Positions 23,346 to 33,175 of a stretch of DNA of 64,000 bases are shown one piece after another (within the stretch, counting starts at the first letter, position 1; the number at the start of each line of letters is the position of its first letter). The stretch spans positions 1 through 64,000 of the forward strand of contig NZ_CP135439.1 in the NCBI RefSeq assembly GCF_032341995.1. The letters run 5' to 3'. The DNA is from Domibacillus sp. DTU_2020_1001157_1_SI_ALB_TIR_016 (GTDB lineage Bacteria > Bacillota > Bacilli > Bacillales > Domibacillaceae). A program made the translations under genes and the position numbers. Below the pieces are notes generated by a model that saw only the letters and a program-made list of their open reading frames with translations, did no database searches and was not told where the DNA came from.

Positions 23346-23816
23346 TTATTTTTTCGGACGGCGTATAGCCGTCCATGGCCGCACGATCACTACCTTTACC
23401 AACCATGATAATAGAAACTTACTCATTCTGGCAAGAGAAAGGATACATTTTACGGCAAAAAGAAGCGGAGCAACAAGAAAGATACGGATGATTCCTGAAA
23501 TCATTCGATACAAAAAACGAATCGAGAAAAAAAGACCATCTACGATCGGAAGAAAAAACCGGCGCAGGAATGTGCCATACATCAGGCAGCCGGCCGTCCA
23601 AAAAAGGAAAAAAGACGGCCGAACAATACCATCATTTACTTTGTACAGGGAAGTGAACAGCAAGATCGCATACAAAATCCAAAACAATACATCTGTTACA
23701 AATACTAGACCGGTTTTTTTAGGACGAATACGGCGGTAGCATTCAAGCAGCAGCCCAAAACAAATGCCCATGCTGACCATCGCGAGAGCTGTATCAAATT
23801 GTACGTGAATATTCAT
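23346..23816 (-). CDS. yabQ: Spore cortex biosynthesis protein YabQ
   Basis: 156-residue membrane protein of the sporulation-specific YabQ family. There are about four hydrophobic segments, beginning VQFDTALAMVSMGICFGLLLEC and later FVTDVLFWILYAILLF, FFLFWTAGCLMYGTF and IFLVAPLLFAVKCIL. In B. subtilis YabQ is made under sigmaE and needed for the spore cortex. It overlaps yabP by 4 bp and precedes divIC by 16 bp. Confidence 0.9.
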   Translation of the reverse strand: MNIHVQFDTALAMVSMGICFGLLLECYRRIRPKKTGLVFVTDVLFWILYAILLFTSLYKVNDGIVRPSFFLFWTAGCLMYGTFLRRFFLPIVDGLFFSIRFLYRMISGIIRIFLVAPLLFAVKCILSLARMSKFLLSWLVKVVIVRPWTAIRRPKK

Positions 23817-24073
23817 GTCGACCGTCTAAAAAATGATTTGCCCATACCGCCTTCCACATACATAAAAGCAGTAATGCGCCCTTCAATGGCTGCTGATTTA
23901 TTCACTGTGTCAAAATATTTCATTTTTAAACCAGTGCCGCGGATCTTCAGCTTTCCCATAATGGTCTCAAGCAGAAATTCTGTGCTGTCAAATCGCTCCA
24001 CCTGAATGACGCCTGTCATCTCAATCATTTTACGCCCGTCCATTTTTACGGTATGGCCTTGTTTCATATCCAT
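23813..24073 (-). CDS. yabP: Spore coat morphogenesis protein YabP
   Basis: About 86 residues; YabP/YqfC family, made under sigmaE. The core MIEMTGVIQVERFDSTEFLLETIMG and LKIRG are recognisable. Several in-frame ATG codons occur at the start; I chose 24073, which has AAAGGGG 9 bases upstream. Upstream of it TCATGAA, 14 bp, CATAGGAT is a poor to fair match to a sigmaE promoter. It is separated from rqcP by a terminator, so the sporulation pair yabP-yabQ starts a new transcript. Confidence 0.85.
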   Translation of the reverse strand: MDMKQGHTVKMDGRKMIEMTGVIQVERFDSTEFLLETIMGKLKIRGTGLKMKYFDTVNKSAAIEGRITAFMYVEGGMGKSFFRRST

Positions 24074-24123
24074 TGCATCCATCCCCTTTATGGACATCCT
24101 ATGCACAGCAAGGGGCTTTCATG

Positions 24124-24149
24124 AAAAAAACACCCGCCTGAAACGGGTG
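24124..24149 (-). terminator. Terminator after rqcP
   Basis: Stem CACCCG/CGGGTG with loop TTTCAGG and a run of seven T on the minus strand, 8 bp after the rqcP stop. Confidence 0.85.
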
Positions 24150-24156
24150 CTTTTTC

Positions 24157-24417
24157 TTATTCGCCAATGTGTTCTTCTTTTAATACGGTGTACATGCCGG
24201 CTGCTTCTTCTTTTTTCGTTGTATCGAGCAGCTTTTCGATTTTTACAGTCATGACACGGCGGCCGAGCCGGACTGTCAGCTCATCTCCCACTTTTACGTT
24301 GGAACTTGCTTTTCCTTCCGTGCCGTTAATGAGAATGCGCCCCTGGTCAGCTACTTCTTTTGCCAGTGTGCGCCGTTTAATAATGCGGGATACTTTTAAA
24401 AATTTATCAAGCCTCAT
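24157..24417 (-). CDS. rqcP: S4-domain ribosome quality control factor RqcP
   Basis: 86 residues, the usual length. A single S4 RNA-binding domain fills the protein: MRLDKFLKVSRIIKRRTLAKEVADQGRI in two short stretches, then VKVGDELTVRLGRRVMTVKI. In B. subtilis RqcP (YabO) works with RqcH to add poly-alanine tails to stalled nascent chains on 50S subunits. The start at 24417 overlaps the mazG stop by 4 bp; the ten residues upstream in the same frame belong to no family and lack a ribosome site. Confidence 0.93.
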   Translation of the reverse strand: MRLDKFLKVSRIIKRRTLAKEVADQGRILINGTEGKASSNVKVGDELTVRLGRRVMTVKIEKLLDTTKKEEAAGMYTVLKEEHIGE

Positions 24418-25880
24418 GCTCGTTCCTCTCCTTTGGCCAAATCCCAAAATTCATCTAATTCTTTTAAGGTAAAATCAGAAAATGGACGTCCGCTTTCTTT
24501 CACCCTATCTTCCACAAACCCGAAGCGGCGCCGGAATTTACGGTTAACCGCTTGAAGGGCTTCTTCCGGATGAATATCCCAAAACCGCGCTGCGTTGATC
24601 AACGTGAATAAAACATCGCCAAATTCTTCCCGAAGCCGGTCTGGATGACCTGTTTCGGTTTCTACTAAAAATTCAGCCCATTCTTCTTTTACTTTTTCAA
24701 TGACGCCTTCTGCGTCCGGCCAGTCAAAGCCTGTTTTCGCCGCTTTTTTCTGAAGATCATATGCTTCCATCAACGCCGGCTGCCCTTTTGGAATGCCGTC
24801 CAGGATCCGTTCTTCTTTGTTTCCTTTTTCAGCGGCTTTGATTTCCTGCCAGTTTACTTTGACTTCTTCAGCCGTTTCAGCTGTTGCATCACCAAACACG
24901 TGAGGGTGCCGGCGAATCATTTTGGCAGATGTGGAGGCAATCACGTCTTCAATCGTAAACATGCCTTCGTCTTCCCCGATTTGTGCATGAAGAAGCACTT
25001 GAAGCAGAACATCACCGAGCTCAGCTGCCATTTCTTCATCATCTTCGTTGTCGATTGCCTCAAACAATTCATATGTTTCCTCAAGCAGGTACTTTTTCAG
25101 CGAAGCATGTGTCTGTTTGATATCCCAAGGGCATCCGCCTTCTGGGTCCCGGAGGCGCGCAATAATCCCGCGCAGGACAGAAAATTCCCGGTACGTATCT
25201 TCTTCTCTTTGGACAGGCGGCACATAAACGCTCGTCAGGTTATTTAGTTCCATACCGTGATCCAGCTCATAAAGCGGCACTTTGCGCACCGTTTCCTGCT
25301 CGCTTCCCGCCGCTGTCACGACCGTTACTTCATGCTCATCCGGATACTTCTCCATCAGTGTCAGCTTCACATCAGAGGCAACAAAAGCGTCGTATACCTG
25401 GGCAATAATCAAGTGGCCAGCAATTCGGATGTCGTCACGGTTTAGAGCCGTCCCATCGAGCAGCTGAAAGCCGTCTGCTGGATCAATTCCAACGCTTGTA
25501 AATAAAGCATCGAGAAAGCTCTGTCCTCCCCCAATCACGACCTCTGCTTCACCTTTCTGCTTTCGTTCTAATAAAAGCTGCACCGTTCTTTCCGCAGCCA
25601 TTGGGTGACCCGGAACTGCATAAAGGACGGGTCCCTGCTCTGCTTTTTGAAGCAGTGCTGCTACGATTTCATCGTATACTTCTTCAAACCGGCCGTGCTT
25701 TTCATAAATGGCATCAAAGCTTTCAAAGCGGACTCCTTCTTTCTCTAACGCTGCTACGGCCGGGTGCTCCTTCGTTCGCAGCCAAACGACCTCTGCTTCT
25801 TTAAGAAGCCGGTAAACGCCAAGCGGCATCTGGTTCAAATCCGCCGCGCCAAGACCGACAATCGTAATTTGGTTCGTCAC
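24414..25880 (-). CDS. mazG: Fused tetrapyrrole-methylase-like / MazG pyrophosphohydrolase (YabN)
   Basis: 488-residue two-domain protein. Residues about 1-220 form a SAM-methyltransferase-like tetrapyrrole methylase fold (TIVGLGAADLNQMPLGVYR, YAVPGHPMAAERTV). Residues about 230-485 are a MazG nucleoside triphosphate pyrophosphohydrolase (LRDPEGGCPWDIKQTHASL, EETYELFEAIDNED, EELGDVLLQV-like AELGDVLLQV, and a second EEFGDVLFTLINAAR). The fusion is standard in Bacillus. It overlaps rqcP by 4 bp and follows yabM by 6 bp. Confidence 0.94.
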   Translation of the reverse strand: MTNQITIVGLGAADLNQMPLGVYRLLKEAEVVWLRTKEHPAVAALEKEGVRFESFDAIYEKHGRFEEVYDEIVAALLQKAEQGPVLYAVPGHPMAAERTVQLLLERKQKGEAEVVIGGGQSFLDALFTSVGIDPADGFQLLDGTALNRDDIRIAGHLIIAQVYDAFVASDVKLTLMEKYPDEHEVTVVTAAGSEQETVRKVPLYELDHGMELNNLTSVYVPPVQREEDTYREFSVLRGIIARLRDPEGGCPWDIKQTHASLKKYLLEETYELFEAIDNEDDEEMAAELGDVLLQVLLHAQIGEDEGMFTIEDVIASTSAKMIRRHPHVFGDATAETAEEVKVNWQEIKAAEKGNKEERILDGIPKGQPALMEAYDLQKKAAKTGFDWPDAEGVIEKVKEEWAEFLVETETGHPDRLREEFGDVLFTLINAARFWDIHPEEALQAVNRKFRRRFGFVEDRVKESGRPFSDFTLKELDEFWDLAKGEERA

Positions 25881-25886
25881 TGTCTA

Positions 25887-27443
25887 TCACTTCCTTCTTA
25901 TCCGCATTCCTGCTCGTTTGATCCATTTTTCGCCGAACGGCAGGATACGCAAATCGTCATCATTCCATATTCTCCATTTTACCATGAAAACCAAAAACAA
26001 ACAGGCGCCGAGCAGTGCTCCGCTTACAGCCGCCACGCCACTCCAGAGTCTTCCTGATTCGGGCGTAACCATGCCATGTACAAAAAGAAAAACAAGACCT
26101 GCCATTAAAGAAGCTGCTGCTGTGGTTTTCCACATAAATACGAAAGGTAAAAACGGCTCACGCTTTCTTTTCCACATGATGATTAAAAAGCAAACACCGG
26201 CTAAAAGTGAGCCTACTGTCGCAAAGGCTGCACCGTAAAGGCCACAGAGCGGAATCAACAGCGCATTGCCCCCCCACTTCACGACCACAGTTAACACCGT
26301 TCCAGCGGCCGGCACCCAGTCATTTCCCTTCCCTTGGAAAACGGCGTTCATCGTTGCCATAATCGAATAAAAAAAGATCGATAAACCGAAAACGGCCAGA
26401 AAGCCTGATCCATCAGCCGTTTTAAACAGCATCACATTAAGAGGAACCATAACAGCCGCTAAGCCAGCTGAAGCAGCCAGCCCCAGCGCAAAACTCACCC
26501 GAAGTGCCAGCTGGCTGAAAGAAGCCTCCGCTTGTTTGTTTTGCTCCTTACGCGCTCTTGAAATAAGCGGCACAATCGTAAGAGAAATAGAAACAGCCGC
26601 GGTTACACCGAGCTGAAGCATAGGCTGGCCGCGGTCAAAAATACCTTTCCACGCTTTAGCGCTTGTTTCTATCATGTCAGCGGCAAGAAGACCGCTGTAT
26701 ACTTGAAACGAGTCGGCCAGCTGAAGCAGAACGAGCGTTAGGGCAGACACACAAACAGCCGTCCCATGCAGTGCCACTTGAACAGCCGTCCGGCGGTCAA
26801 ACAAAAATAAAATCGCCTGCCGACCCGTTCTGCTGTGTTTCCACAATACAATGGCAGAAGCGGCCATTCCTAAAAGCGATGCAAAAACGGCACCAAGACC
26901 CGCATCATAAAGCGACCTGCCTGAAAAAACAATAAAAAAAGAAAAGAACAAAATTCCTGCAACCCGTACCGACTGTTCAATCATTTGAGAAGAAGCGGTC
27001 GGCACCATGTTCCCCACTCCCTGGAATGCACCCCGCCGAACCGCAATATACGGAACAACTAAAAAAAACAGGGCGCTGCACTGGATAAGCGGCTTCAACG
27101 CTTCATCTGCCATTGCTTGGGCAATCCAGCCGGCACCCAAAAAAAGCAGCAAAAAAGCAGCGAAGCCCATCGCCCCAATCGTTATAAAGGCTGTATGGAC
27201 GATGACCCTCTCTCTTCGTTCATCCGTACTTGATGTCAGCCGGGAAAGTACCACTGGAAATCCAGATACCGCAAGCCCCGCTGCAATCCCATAAAACGGA
27301 TACACCTGCTGGTAAATATAAAAGCCGGTGTCTCCAACGATATTTTGAAAAGGAACCCGGTACACAGCGCTTAATACTTTCACAAACAATGCGGCGGCTG
27401 TTAATAAAAAAGCCCCTTTTAAAAATGATTTTTCCCAATTCAC
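25887..27443 (-). CDS. yabM: Polysaccharide/lipid flippase-like membrane protein YabM
   Basis: 518-residue multi-pass protein, about 14 hydrophobic segments, of the MATE-like MOP superfamily related to SpoVB and MurJ flippases. The N terminus is KGAFLLTAAALFVKVLSAVYRVPFQNIVGDTGFYIYQQVYPFYG in overlapping short motifs typical of this family. The substrate is not known; lipid-linked sugars are the family inference. GTG start with GAGGTGG about 4 bases upstream. It follows spoVT and is followed closely by mazG. Confidence 0.9.
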   Translation of the reverse strand: MNWEKSFLKGAFLLTAAALFVKVLSAVYRVPFQNIVGDTGFYIYQQVYPFYGIAAGLAVSGFPVVLSRLTSSTDERRERVIVHTAFITIGAMGFAAFLLLFLGAGWIAQAMADEALKPLIQCSALFFLVVPYIAVRRGAFQGVGNMVPTASSQMIEQSVRVAGILFFSFFIVFSGRSLYDAGLGAVFASLLGMAASAIVLWKHSRTGRQAILFLFDRRTAVQVALHGTAVCVSALTLVLLQLADSFQVYSGLLAADMIETSAKAWKGIFDRGQPMLQLGVTAAVSISLTIVPLISRARKEQNKQAEASFSQLALRVSFALGLAASAGLAAVMVPLNVMLFKTADGSGFLAVFGLSIFFYSIMATMNAVFQGKGNDWVPAAGTVLTVVVKWGGNALLIPLCGLYGAAFATVGSLLAGVCFLIIMWKRKREPFLPFVFMWKTTAAASLMAGLVFLFVHGMVTPESGRLWSGVAAVSGALLGACLFLVFMVKWRIWNDDDLRILPFGEKWIKRAGMRIRRK

Positions 27444-27489
27444 GCAACCACCTCAGTGACTACTTTACTGATTTTTTTCCGCTTTGAAA

Positions 27490-27525
27490 AGAAAAACCCG
27501 GCCTCCCAAGGCGGGAGTCCGGGTT
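27490..27525 (-). terminator. Terminator after spoVT
   Basis: Stem AACCCGGACTCCC/GGGAGGCCGGGTT (one mismatch), loop about five bases, then TTTTTCTTTTC on the minus strand. It begins within the last codon positions of spoVT. Confidence 0.85.
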
Positions 27526-28060
27526 AATGTTCCATTTGTTTCCCAAAAAAAGAAGCTGCGACAAAAGCGGCTTTTTGTTCCGCTTCACCTGCCGTGCGGT
27601 CTTCTGAAAACAGGGCAACTGCTCCGATCGTATCGCCAGCCGCAATAATCGGCGTAATAAAATACGATTGAGCTTCTACCGTGCGGCCATCCGCGAATTC
27701 TACGCTGCGCTGCTCACTGCTCTCAGCTGAGCGTCTTTCCTGAATAACCGATTCGACTACCGGGCCGATTTTTCGTTCTACGAAGTCTTTCTTTTTAACA
27801 CCGGCAGCCGAAATGACTGTATCACGGTCACAGATCAGCACTGAATAGTTTAAACTGTCATGCAGTGCTTCTGCATACTCCTGGGAAAAGTCACCGAGTT
27901 CTGTAAAAGGTGAATATTTTTTCAAAATCACTTCGCCGTCACGATCCACAAATATTTCAAGCGGGTCTCCTTCGCGAATACGAAGGGTACGGCGAATTTC
28001 TTTCGGAATGACCACACGGCCAAGATCATCAATGCGTCGAACAATACCTGTAGCTTTCAT
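27524..28060 (-). CDS. spoVT: Stage V sporulation transcription regulator SpoVT
   Basis: Forespore regulator of sigmaG genes. 178 residues, as in B. subtilis. The N-terminal AbrB-type swapped-hairpin DNA-binding domain (MKATGIVRRIDDLGRVVIP, EIRRTLRIREGDPLEIF) is followed by a GAF domain (about 56-178, with VLICDRDTVISAAG, FADGRTVEAQSYFITPI, GDTIGAVALFSEDR). The ATG at 28060 aligns with the family start and has AGAGG 9 bases upstream. A sigmaG-type promoter is at 28112-28141. Confidence 0.95.
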   Translation of the reverse strand: MKATGIVRRIDDLGRVVIPKEIRRTLRIREGDPLEIFVDRDGEVILKKYSPFTELGDFSQEYAEALHDSLNYSVLICDRDTVISAAGVKKKDFVERKIGPVVESVIQERRSAESSEQRSVEFADGRTVEAQSYFITPIIAAGDTIGAVALFSEDRTAGEAEQKAAFVAASFFGKQMEH

Positions 28061-28111
28061 CATCGAATGCCTCTCTTTCACCATCAAAATATCGAAACCA
28101 TTTCTTGGCGT

Positions 28112-28141
28112 TATTATCTTTCAAGAGGAAACATTCTATAC
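28112..28141 (-). promoter_or_regulatory. spoVT promoter, sigmaG type
   Basis: Minus strand: -35 GTATA (28137-28141), 18 bp, -10 GATAATA (28112-28118), close to the sigmaG consensus GHATR and CATNMTA (one mismatch). SpoVT is a sigmaG gene in B. subtilis, which supports the call. Confidence 0.7.
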
Positions 28142-28147
28142 ATGAAA

Positions 28148-31100
28148 TTACATTTGTTTTTTTGCGCCTTCAAGTTCTTTTATTAATTCAAATACAGCTG
28201 CAAACCAGCCTTGCTCCGGTGCTTTTCGTTGGTCAATCGTGATCTTCAGCCGCTGCTCTTCCATACCGATTCCACACATATTGCCAAATTTGTTGCAAAC
28301 CGCAAATACTTTGGACCCATCTATTTCTTTTGTACCTTCTTCGCTCATTAACAAAGTAATAACGTCCTTCGACTGCTTCATCGACTCCAGCTTTGTCCGG
28401 GCTGCGTAAATTTTCATTTCTGCCACCCGGAACAAGTCGGCCACTTCCTGTGGATAGTCGCCAAAGCGGTCTGTCATTTCTTCTTTTAGCTCGTCAATTT
28501 CCTCCAATGAATCTGCTGAGCGGAACCGTTTGTACATATCAATTTTCTGAGCGCTGTCCGTAATATACGCATCCGGAATGTACGCATCAATCGTAACATC
28601 CACTTCAAAGACCGGCGCTTTTTCTTCCTTGTCGCCGCCTTGTTTTTGTTCGATTGCTTCTTTCAGCATTTGTGAATACAAATCGAAGCCGACCGAATCA
28701 ATGAATCCGTGCTGCTGGGAGCCGAGCAGATTTCCTGCTCCACGGATTGACAAGTCGCGCATCGCAATTTTAAATCCGGAACCGAGTTCGGTAAATTCTT
28801 TAATTGCCTGCAGGCGCTTTTCCGCCGGTTCAGACAGCACTTTGTCTTTTCGGTACATAAAGTAAGAATATGCCACCCGGTTTGAACGGCCGACGCGTCC
28901 ACGGATTTGGTAGAGCTGTGACAGCCCCATCCGGTCCGCATCGTGCACGATCAGCGTATTCACATTTGGAATATCAACGCCGGTTTCAATAATCGTCGTT
29001 GTAACCAGCACATCAGATTCTCCTTCTAAAAAGCTAAGAATCACTGCCTCAAGTTCTGTTTCCGTCATTTGGCCATGAGCATAAGCAACCTTGGCATCCG
29101 GCACAAGCATCGAAATTTCCTCAGCTCGCCGCTCGATATCTTCCACCCGGTTATACAAATAGAATACCTGCCCGTCGCGGGCAATTTCCCGCTCGACTGC
29201 TTCACGGACAAGACCAAGGTTATGTTCCACTACATAGGTCTGTACCGGGAAGCGGTTTTCCGGCGGTGTTTCAATAACAGACAAATCCCGTACACCAAGC
29301 ATAGACATATGAAGAGTCCGCGGAATAGGTGTTGCCGTCAGTGTCAGCACATCCACGTTCGTTTTTAGCTGTTTGATTTTTTCTTTATGGGTGACCCCGA
29401 AGCGCTGCTCTTCATCGACAATCAAAAGGCCTAAATCCTGATATTGTACATCTTTAGACAGGAGACGGTGTGTACCGATGACAATATCAACGGTGCCGGC
29501 CTTGACACCTTTTAATGTTTCCGTTTGCTGCTTGCGCGTGCGGAAACGGCTGAGCAGGCCGACGTTTACCGGAAAGTCCTGAAGTCTTTCTTTCAGTGTT
29601 TCGTAGTGCTGCTGGGCAAGAATTGTCGTAGGAACGAGGATCGCGACCTGCTTGCCGTCCGCGGTTGCTTTAAACGCTGCGCGAATGGCCACTTCTGTTT
29701 TGCCGTAGCCAACGTCGCCGCAAAGCAGGCGGTCCATCGGCTGCTCCCGCTCCATGTCCCGTTTAATTTCTTGAATCGAACGCAGCTGATCTTCTGTTTC
29801 TTCATAAGCAAAAGCGGCTTCAAATTCCCGCTGCATATCTCCGTCCGGTGAAAAAGCATAACCACGCGCCGCTTCCCTTTCGGCATACAGCTTGATTAAA
29901 TCATCGGCGATATCTTGTACAGACGATTCAACTTTTCGCTTCACCCGTTTCCAGTCGCTGCCGCCAAGCTTGTAAATTTTCGGCTCTTTTCCTTCCGAGC
30001 CTACGTATTTTTGAACAAGCTCAATTTGATCGACCGGTACAAACAGTTCATCTGTGCCCTGATATTTGATTTTTAAATAATCTTTATGAATCCCATTAAT
30101 TTGGAGTGTCTCAATCCCGAGATACTTACCGATTCCGTGGTTTATGTGAACAACGTAGTCCCCGGCCTTCAGCTCAGAATAGCTCTTGATTCGCTCTGCA
30201 TTCGAAAGCTTCTGGCGCCGCTTGCTTTTTGGCGCTTTCTTGTTGAAGAGCTCCTGCTCAGTCACAACGGCAATTTTCAGCAATGGAAATTCAAACCCGG
30301 CCGTCAGGGTACCTGGACCCGTTTGAACAACTCCCTCAATCACTTCATTTTGATCTTTAAGCATCGTAATTTCCATGCCGTAGTCATTTAAGGTCGTTTT
30401 GATTTTCTCGACCCGCTCGGCTGTTTCACCTAAGAACAGTACTGTCGTTCCAGACTTTTTCCACCGCTCCATTTCGCCTTCGAGCACATTCATCTGCCCG
30501 TGAAAACTCTGCATAGGACGGGCAGAAAAGTTCACGATGTTTTCCGGCTTTCCGCCTGCCGTCTGACGCATAAACAGCGACAAATAAACGGACGGCTGCA
30601 CGGTCGCCTGCATCGCTTCCTGAAGCGTGTGAGCAAGCGTTAAACCGTGAACAGCTTTGCCTTCTTCAATAAGAGCGGTATACCATTCTGCTTCTTCTTT
30701 CTCAAGCGATTCGCTAATTTCTTTGATCCGGCTCATTTCATCCCAAAAAACAAGTCCTCCCTCCGACAAATACGAGGTTACGACCGACGTTTGATCGTAA
30801 AGAAGCGATGTGTATTTACCCAGTTCGTCAATCCGAATGCCCTGCTTCAGCTTTTCAATATCTCCTCCTACATAAGAAGACAGCTGCTGCTTTACTTCTG
30901 CACTGCCGATTTTTTTAATGGTCGCATCCAGCGCTTCCTGCAGACGGCCGGCAAGCGCAGCCAGGTCTTCTGTTGAAGCAGGCATTTCCGCTGCCGGGCC
31001 TACTAAGATGGAGGTCATATTTTCAATGGAACGCTGTGTATCGGGCGCAAATGTCCGAATAGAATCAATCTCCGTATCAAACAGCTCAATCCGAACCGGA

Positions 31101-31669
31101 TGCTCGGAGGTCAGCGGATACAGGTCGACAATGCCGCCGCGGATGCTGAATTCTCCTGGTGCATATACCATATCAGCCCGCTCATAACCCATTTCCACCA
31201 GCTCATGCTTCAAGCTTTCCAGCTCGACTTCTTCTCCAGTTGTAAATGTTTTTTGAAGTCGCTTCCATATTTCTTTAGAAGGCAGTAATTTTTTCAGTCC
31301 CGCTACAGGAACGATGTAAACCCCTGTCCCCTTCAGCGCAAGGTGATTCAGCATTTCAATTCGCTGTGCGCGCAGCTCTGGGCTGGCTACGCTGATTTCT
31401 GCTGCAATCAGCTCGTTAGCCGCATACAAATACACTTCATCTTCCGGCACAAACTGCACCATATCATCGTACAGCTTTTGAGCCTGCAGCATATTGTAGG
31501 TGAGGATCATAACCGGCTTTTGAAGCTTTCGGTGGGCCGCAGCAGCAAAAACAGCCCGCAATGAGCCGGACAGGCCTGCAGCCAGCTGTTCTTTCATTCC
31601 CGCTTCCATTCCATCGATAATCGATTTTGCCTCGTCATTTTTTAAAAACAAATCAAGTAAATGGTTCAT
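28148..31669 (-). CDS. mfd: Transcription-repair coupling factor
   Basis: Removes RNA polymerase stalled at lesions and recruits UvrA. About 1173 residues. The order is UvrB-like N-terminal domains, the RNA polymerase-interacting CarD-like domain (about 490-560, [19 protein letters not shown]), then the RecG-like translocase with Walker [17 protein letters not shown], box [24 protein letters not shown] and [13 protein letters not shown], and the C-terminal TRCF domain. ATG at 31669 (MNHLLDL) aligns with the family; the longer frame upstream reads through the pth terminator. The small gene fin, between pth and mfd in B. subtilis, is absent. Confidence 0.96.
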   Translation of the reverse strand: MNHLLDLFLKNDEAKSIIDGMEAGMKEQLAAGLSGSLRAVFAAAAHRKLQKPVMILTYNMLQAQKLYDDMVQFVPEDEVYLYAANELIAAEISVASPELRAQRIEMLNHLALKGTGVYIVPVAGLKKLLPSKEIWKRLQKTFTTGEEVELESLKHELVEMGYERADMVYAPGEFSIRGGIVDLYPLTSEHPVRIELFDTEIDSIRTFAPDTQRSIENMTSILVGPAAEMPASTEDLAALAGRLQEALDATIKKIGSAEVKQQLSSYVGGDIEKLKQGIRIDELGKYTSLLYDQTSVVTSYLSEGGLVFWDEMSRIKEISESLEKEEAEWYTALIEEGKAVHGLTLAHTLQEAMQATVQPSVYLSLFMRQTAGGKPENIVNFSARPMQSFHGQMNVLEGEMERWKKSGTTVLFLGETAERVEKIKTTLNDYGMEITMLKDQNEVIEGVVQTGPGTLTAGFEFPLLKIAVVTEQELFNKKAPKSKRRQKLSNAERIKSYSELKAGDYVVHINHGIGKYLGIETLQINGIHKDYLKIKYQGTDELFVPVDQIELVQKYVGSEGKEPKIYKLGGSDWKRVKRKVESSVQDIADDLIKLYAEREAARGYAFSPDGDMQREFEAAFAYEETEDQLRSIQEIKRDMEREQPMDRLLCGDVGYGKTEVAIRAAFKATADGKQVAILVPTTILAQQHYETLKERLQDFPVNVGLLSRFRTRKQQTETLKGVKAGTVDIVIGTHRLLSKDVQYQDLGLLIVDEEQRFGVTHKEKIKQLKTNVDVLTLTATPIPRTLHMSMLGVRDLSVIETPPENRFPVQTYVVEHNLGLVREAVEREIARDGQVFYLYNRVEDIERRAEEISMLVPDAKVAYAHGQMTETELEAVILSFLEGESDVLVTTTIIETGVDIPNVNTLIVHDADRMGLSQLYQIRGRVGRSNRVAYSYFMYRKDKVLSEPAEKRLQAIKEFTELGSGFKIAMRDLSIRGAGNLLGSQQHGFIDSVGFDLYSQMLKEAIEQKQGGDKEEKAPVFEVDVTIDAYIPDAYITDSAQKIDMYKRFRSADSLEEIDELKEEMTDRFGDYPQEVADLFRVAEMKIYAARTKLESMKQSKDVITLLMSEEGTKEIDGSKVFAVCNKFGNMCGIGMEEQRLKITIDQRKAPEQGWFAAVFELIKELEGAKKQM

Positions 31670-31696
31670 CCCTGCTGTTCCCCCTTTTCCAAAACA

Positions 31697-31727
31697 GAAA
31701 AACGCTTTGGGGCATACACCCAAAGCT
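31697..31727 (-). terminator. Terminator between pth and mfd
   Basis: Stem GCTTTGGG/CCCCAAAGC with loop TGTATG, then GTTTTT on the minus strand, in the 72-bp gap between pth and mfd. It may only attenuate transcription, since no clear mfd promoter is visible. Confidence 0.75.
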
Positions 31728-31740
31728 TTTATGCTGATTC

Positions 31741-32301
31741 TTATTGGTTAAATTCGTTCATGACTTCAATAAATGAATGATCTATTGCATACAAACAAGC
31801 ATCTGCACTTTTTTGAACGGCTTCATTCATCGCGATTTGTTCCTCGCTGCTGAATTTGCCCAGCACATAGTCAACCGTTTTGATCGGTCCGTCCGGCCGG
31901 CCGATGCCTACCCGCACCCGCTTAAATTGATCGGTGCCTAAATGAGCAATCGTTGATTTGATGCCATTATGACCGCCTGCACTTCCTCTTTCGCGCAGTC
32001 TTATTTTTCCCTGCGGTAAATCAAGATCATCATATACGACGATCACATCATCTGTTTCAATATTATAATAACGCATCACTTCGCCAATGCTTTCACCCGA
32101 CAAATTCATGTAAGTGAGCGGCTTTAGCAAAATGACTTTTTCTAATCCTTTACGAGCAACGCTATACAGCCCTTTATGCTTTGCTTCGGTTAATTCTGCG
32201 CCGAGCTGCTTTGCTAGTTCATCAATCACATCGAAACCGATATTATGCCGCGTCCCAGCATACTTCGCGCCTGGATTGCCAAGGCCTACGATTAATTTCA
32301 T
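31741..32301 (-). CDS. pth: Peptidyl-tRNA hydrolase
   Basis: Releases peptides from peptidyl-tRNA; essential (spoVC in B. subtilis). 186 residues. [25 protein letters not shown] holds the catalytic His in TRHNIGF (near residue 20); [27 protein letters not shown] and [12 protein letters not shown] are the other family blocks. GAGGTG is 8 bases before the ATG. It follows ctc, though a terminator separates them. Confidence 0.96.
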   Translation of the reverse strand: MKLIVGLGNPGAKYAGTRHNIGFDVIDELAKQLGAELTEAKHKGLYSVARKGLEKVILLKPLTYMNLSGESIGEVMRYYNIETDDVIVVYDDLDLPQGKIRLRERGSAGGHNGIKSTIAHLGTDQFKRVRVGIGRPDGPIKTVDYVLGKFSSEEQIAMNEAVQKSADACLYAIDHSFIEVMNEFNQ

Positions 32302-32353
32302 TCTTCTTGCACCTCAATTTTCACAGTTATTCTTAGTATACATGACTGCATGC

Positions 32354-32385
32354 AAAAAAAACAGGCAGATCGCTCTGCCTGTTTT
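32354..32385 (-). terminator. Terminator after ctc
   Basis: Stem ACAGGCAG/CTGCCTGT flanked by A and T runs, loop AGCGAT centre, eight T following on the minus strand. Confidence 0.9.
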
Positions 32386-32400
32386 TGTTTGTCCAAAGAA

Positions 32401-33036
32401 TTACGCCTCTTTTGTTTCCTCTTCAGCAGGTACGTCTGTTTCTTCTGCTTCTGCAGCTTCATCCGCACCTTCTTCTGTTTCTTCTTCAATTTTTTGTGGA
32501 GGAAGAACGGAAACGATCGTTTCTTCATCTTCGTTTTCGATGACGAAGGCGTACTTAGTGCGAATGTCGCCAACCGAGATCGAATCGCCGATTGAAAGTT
32601 CTGATACGTCCACTGTTACGTTCTCCGGGAATTCGGATACTTTTGCCGTCACGTTTAATTCGAACAACGGCTGCTGAATGACGCCGCCTTCTTTCGCTCC
32701 GGCCGCTTCCCCTTCAAGGTCAACACGTACTTGTGATGTAATTTCAGAAGAACGGTCAACTGCAAGAAAATCTGCATGGACGATAAATCCTTTGATTGGA
32801 TCCTGCTGATATTCCTGCAGAATTACGTCATGCTGACTTCCATCTACTTGCAATGAAATCAATCCGTTTCTTCCCACTTCACGGATCGTTTTAATAAATT
32901 CAGCTTCCTCTACAGAAACCGGTTTTGATTCTACTCCTTTTCCGTATACAACAGCGGGAAAAGAACCTGATGTACGAATCTCCGTTAGTGCTGCTCTTGT
33001 AAATCCTTCACGTTTTTTGGCTTGTAATGTAGTCAT
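32401..33036 (-). CDS. ctc: General stress protein Ctc / ribosomal protein bL25
   Basis: bL25 family protein that binds 5S rRNA, of the long TL5/CTC form. 211 residues. The N-terminal L25 domain (TLQAKKREGFTRAAL, FPAVVYGKGVESKPV) and the beta domain to about residue 180 are followed by a strongly acidic tail (mostly Glu and Ala). ATG at 33036 aligns with the family; the GTG four codons upstream sits directly on the ribosome site. A sigmaB-type promoter lies upstream (33094-33119), in keeping with its stress induction in B. subtilis. Confidence 0.94.
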   Translation of the reverse strand: MTTLQAKKREGFTRAALTEIRTSGSFPAVVYGKGVESKPVSVEEAEFIKTIREVGRNGLISLQVDGSQHDVILQEYQQDPIKGFIVHADFLAVDRSSEITSQVRVDLEGEAAGAKEGGVIQQPLFELNVTAKVSEFPENVTVDVSELSIGDSISVGDIRTKYAFVIENEDEETIVSVLPPQKIEEETEEGADEAAEAEETDVPAEEETKEA

Positions 33037-33093
33037 AAACTCCTTCACCCTCCTGTTTATAAATCGAACGCTTTTATCTGTACATCACTGTTT

Positions 33094-33119
33094 ATTCCCT
33101 AAATCGCTGACTTATAAAC
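33094..33119 (-). promoter_or_regulatory. ctc promoter, sigmaB type
   Basis: Minus strand: -35 GTTTAT (33114-33119), 14 bp, -10 GGGAAT (33094-33099); the sigmaB consensus is GTTTAA-N12-15-GGGWAW. It stands between the prs terminator and ctc, where the B. subtilis ctc sigmaB promoter is. Confidence 0.75.
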
Positions 33120-33127
33120 ATGGCGGC

Positions 33128-33161
33128 AAAAAAGAAAACCGGCGCTTTAAAAAAGCACCGG
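33128..33161 (-). terminator. Terminator after prs
   Basis: Stem CCGGTGCTTT/AAAGCGCCGG (one G-T pair), loop of three T, then TTTTCTTTTTT on the minus strand. Confidence 0.88.
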
Positions 33162-33175
33162 CCTTCGAGCAGTTA

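Noticed and set aside
23813..24106. Longer YabP from ATG at 24106
   Set aside because: The ribosome site AAAGGGG falls inside that longer form and the extra residues do not align with the family.
31670..31723. 18-residue N-terminal extension of Mfd
   Set aside because: It runs through the pth terminator and is absent in the family; the ATG at 31669 fits.
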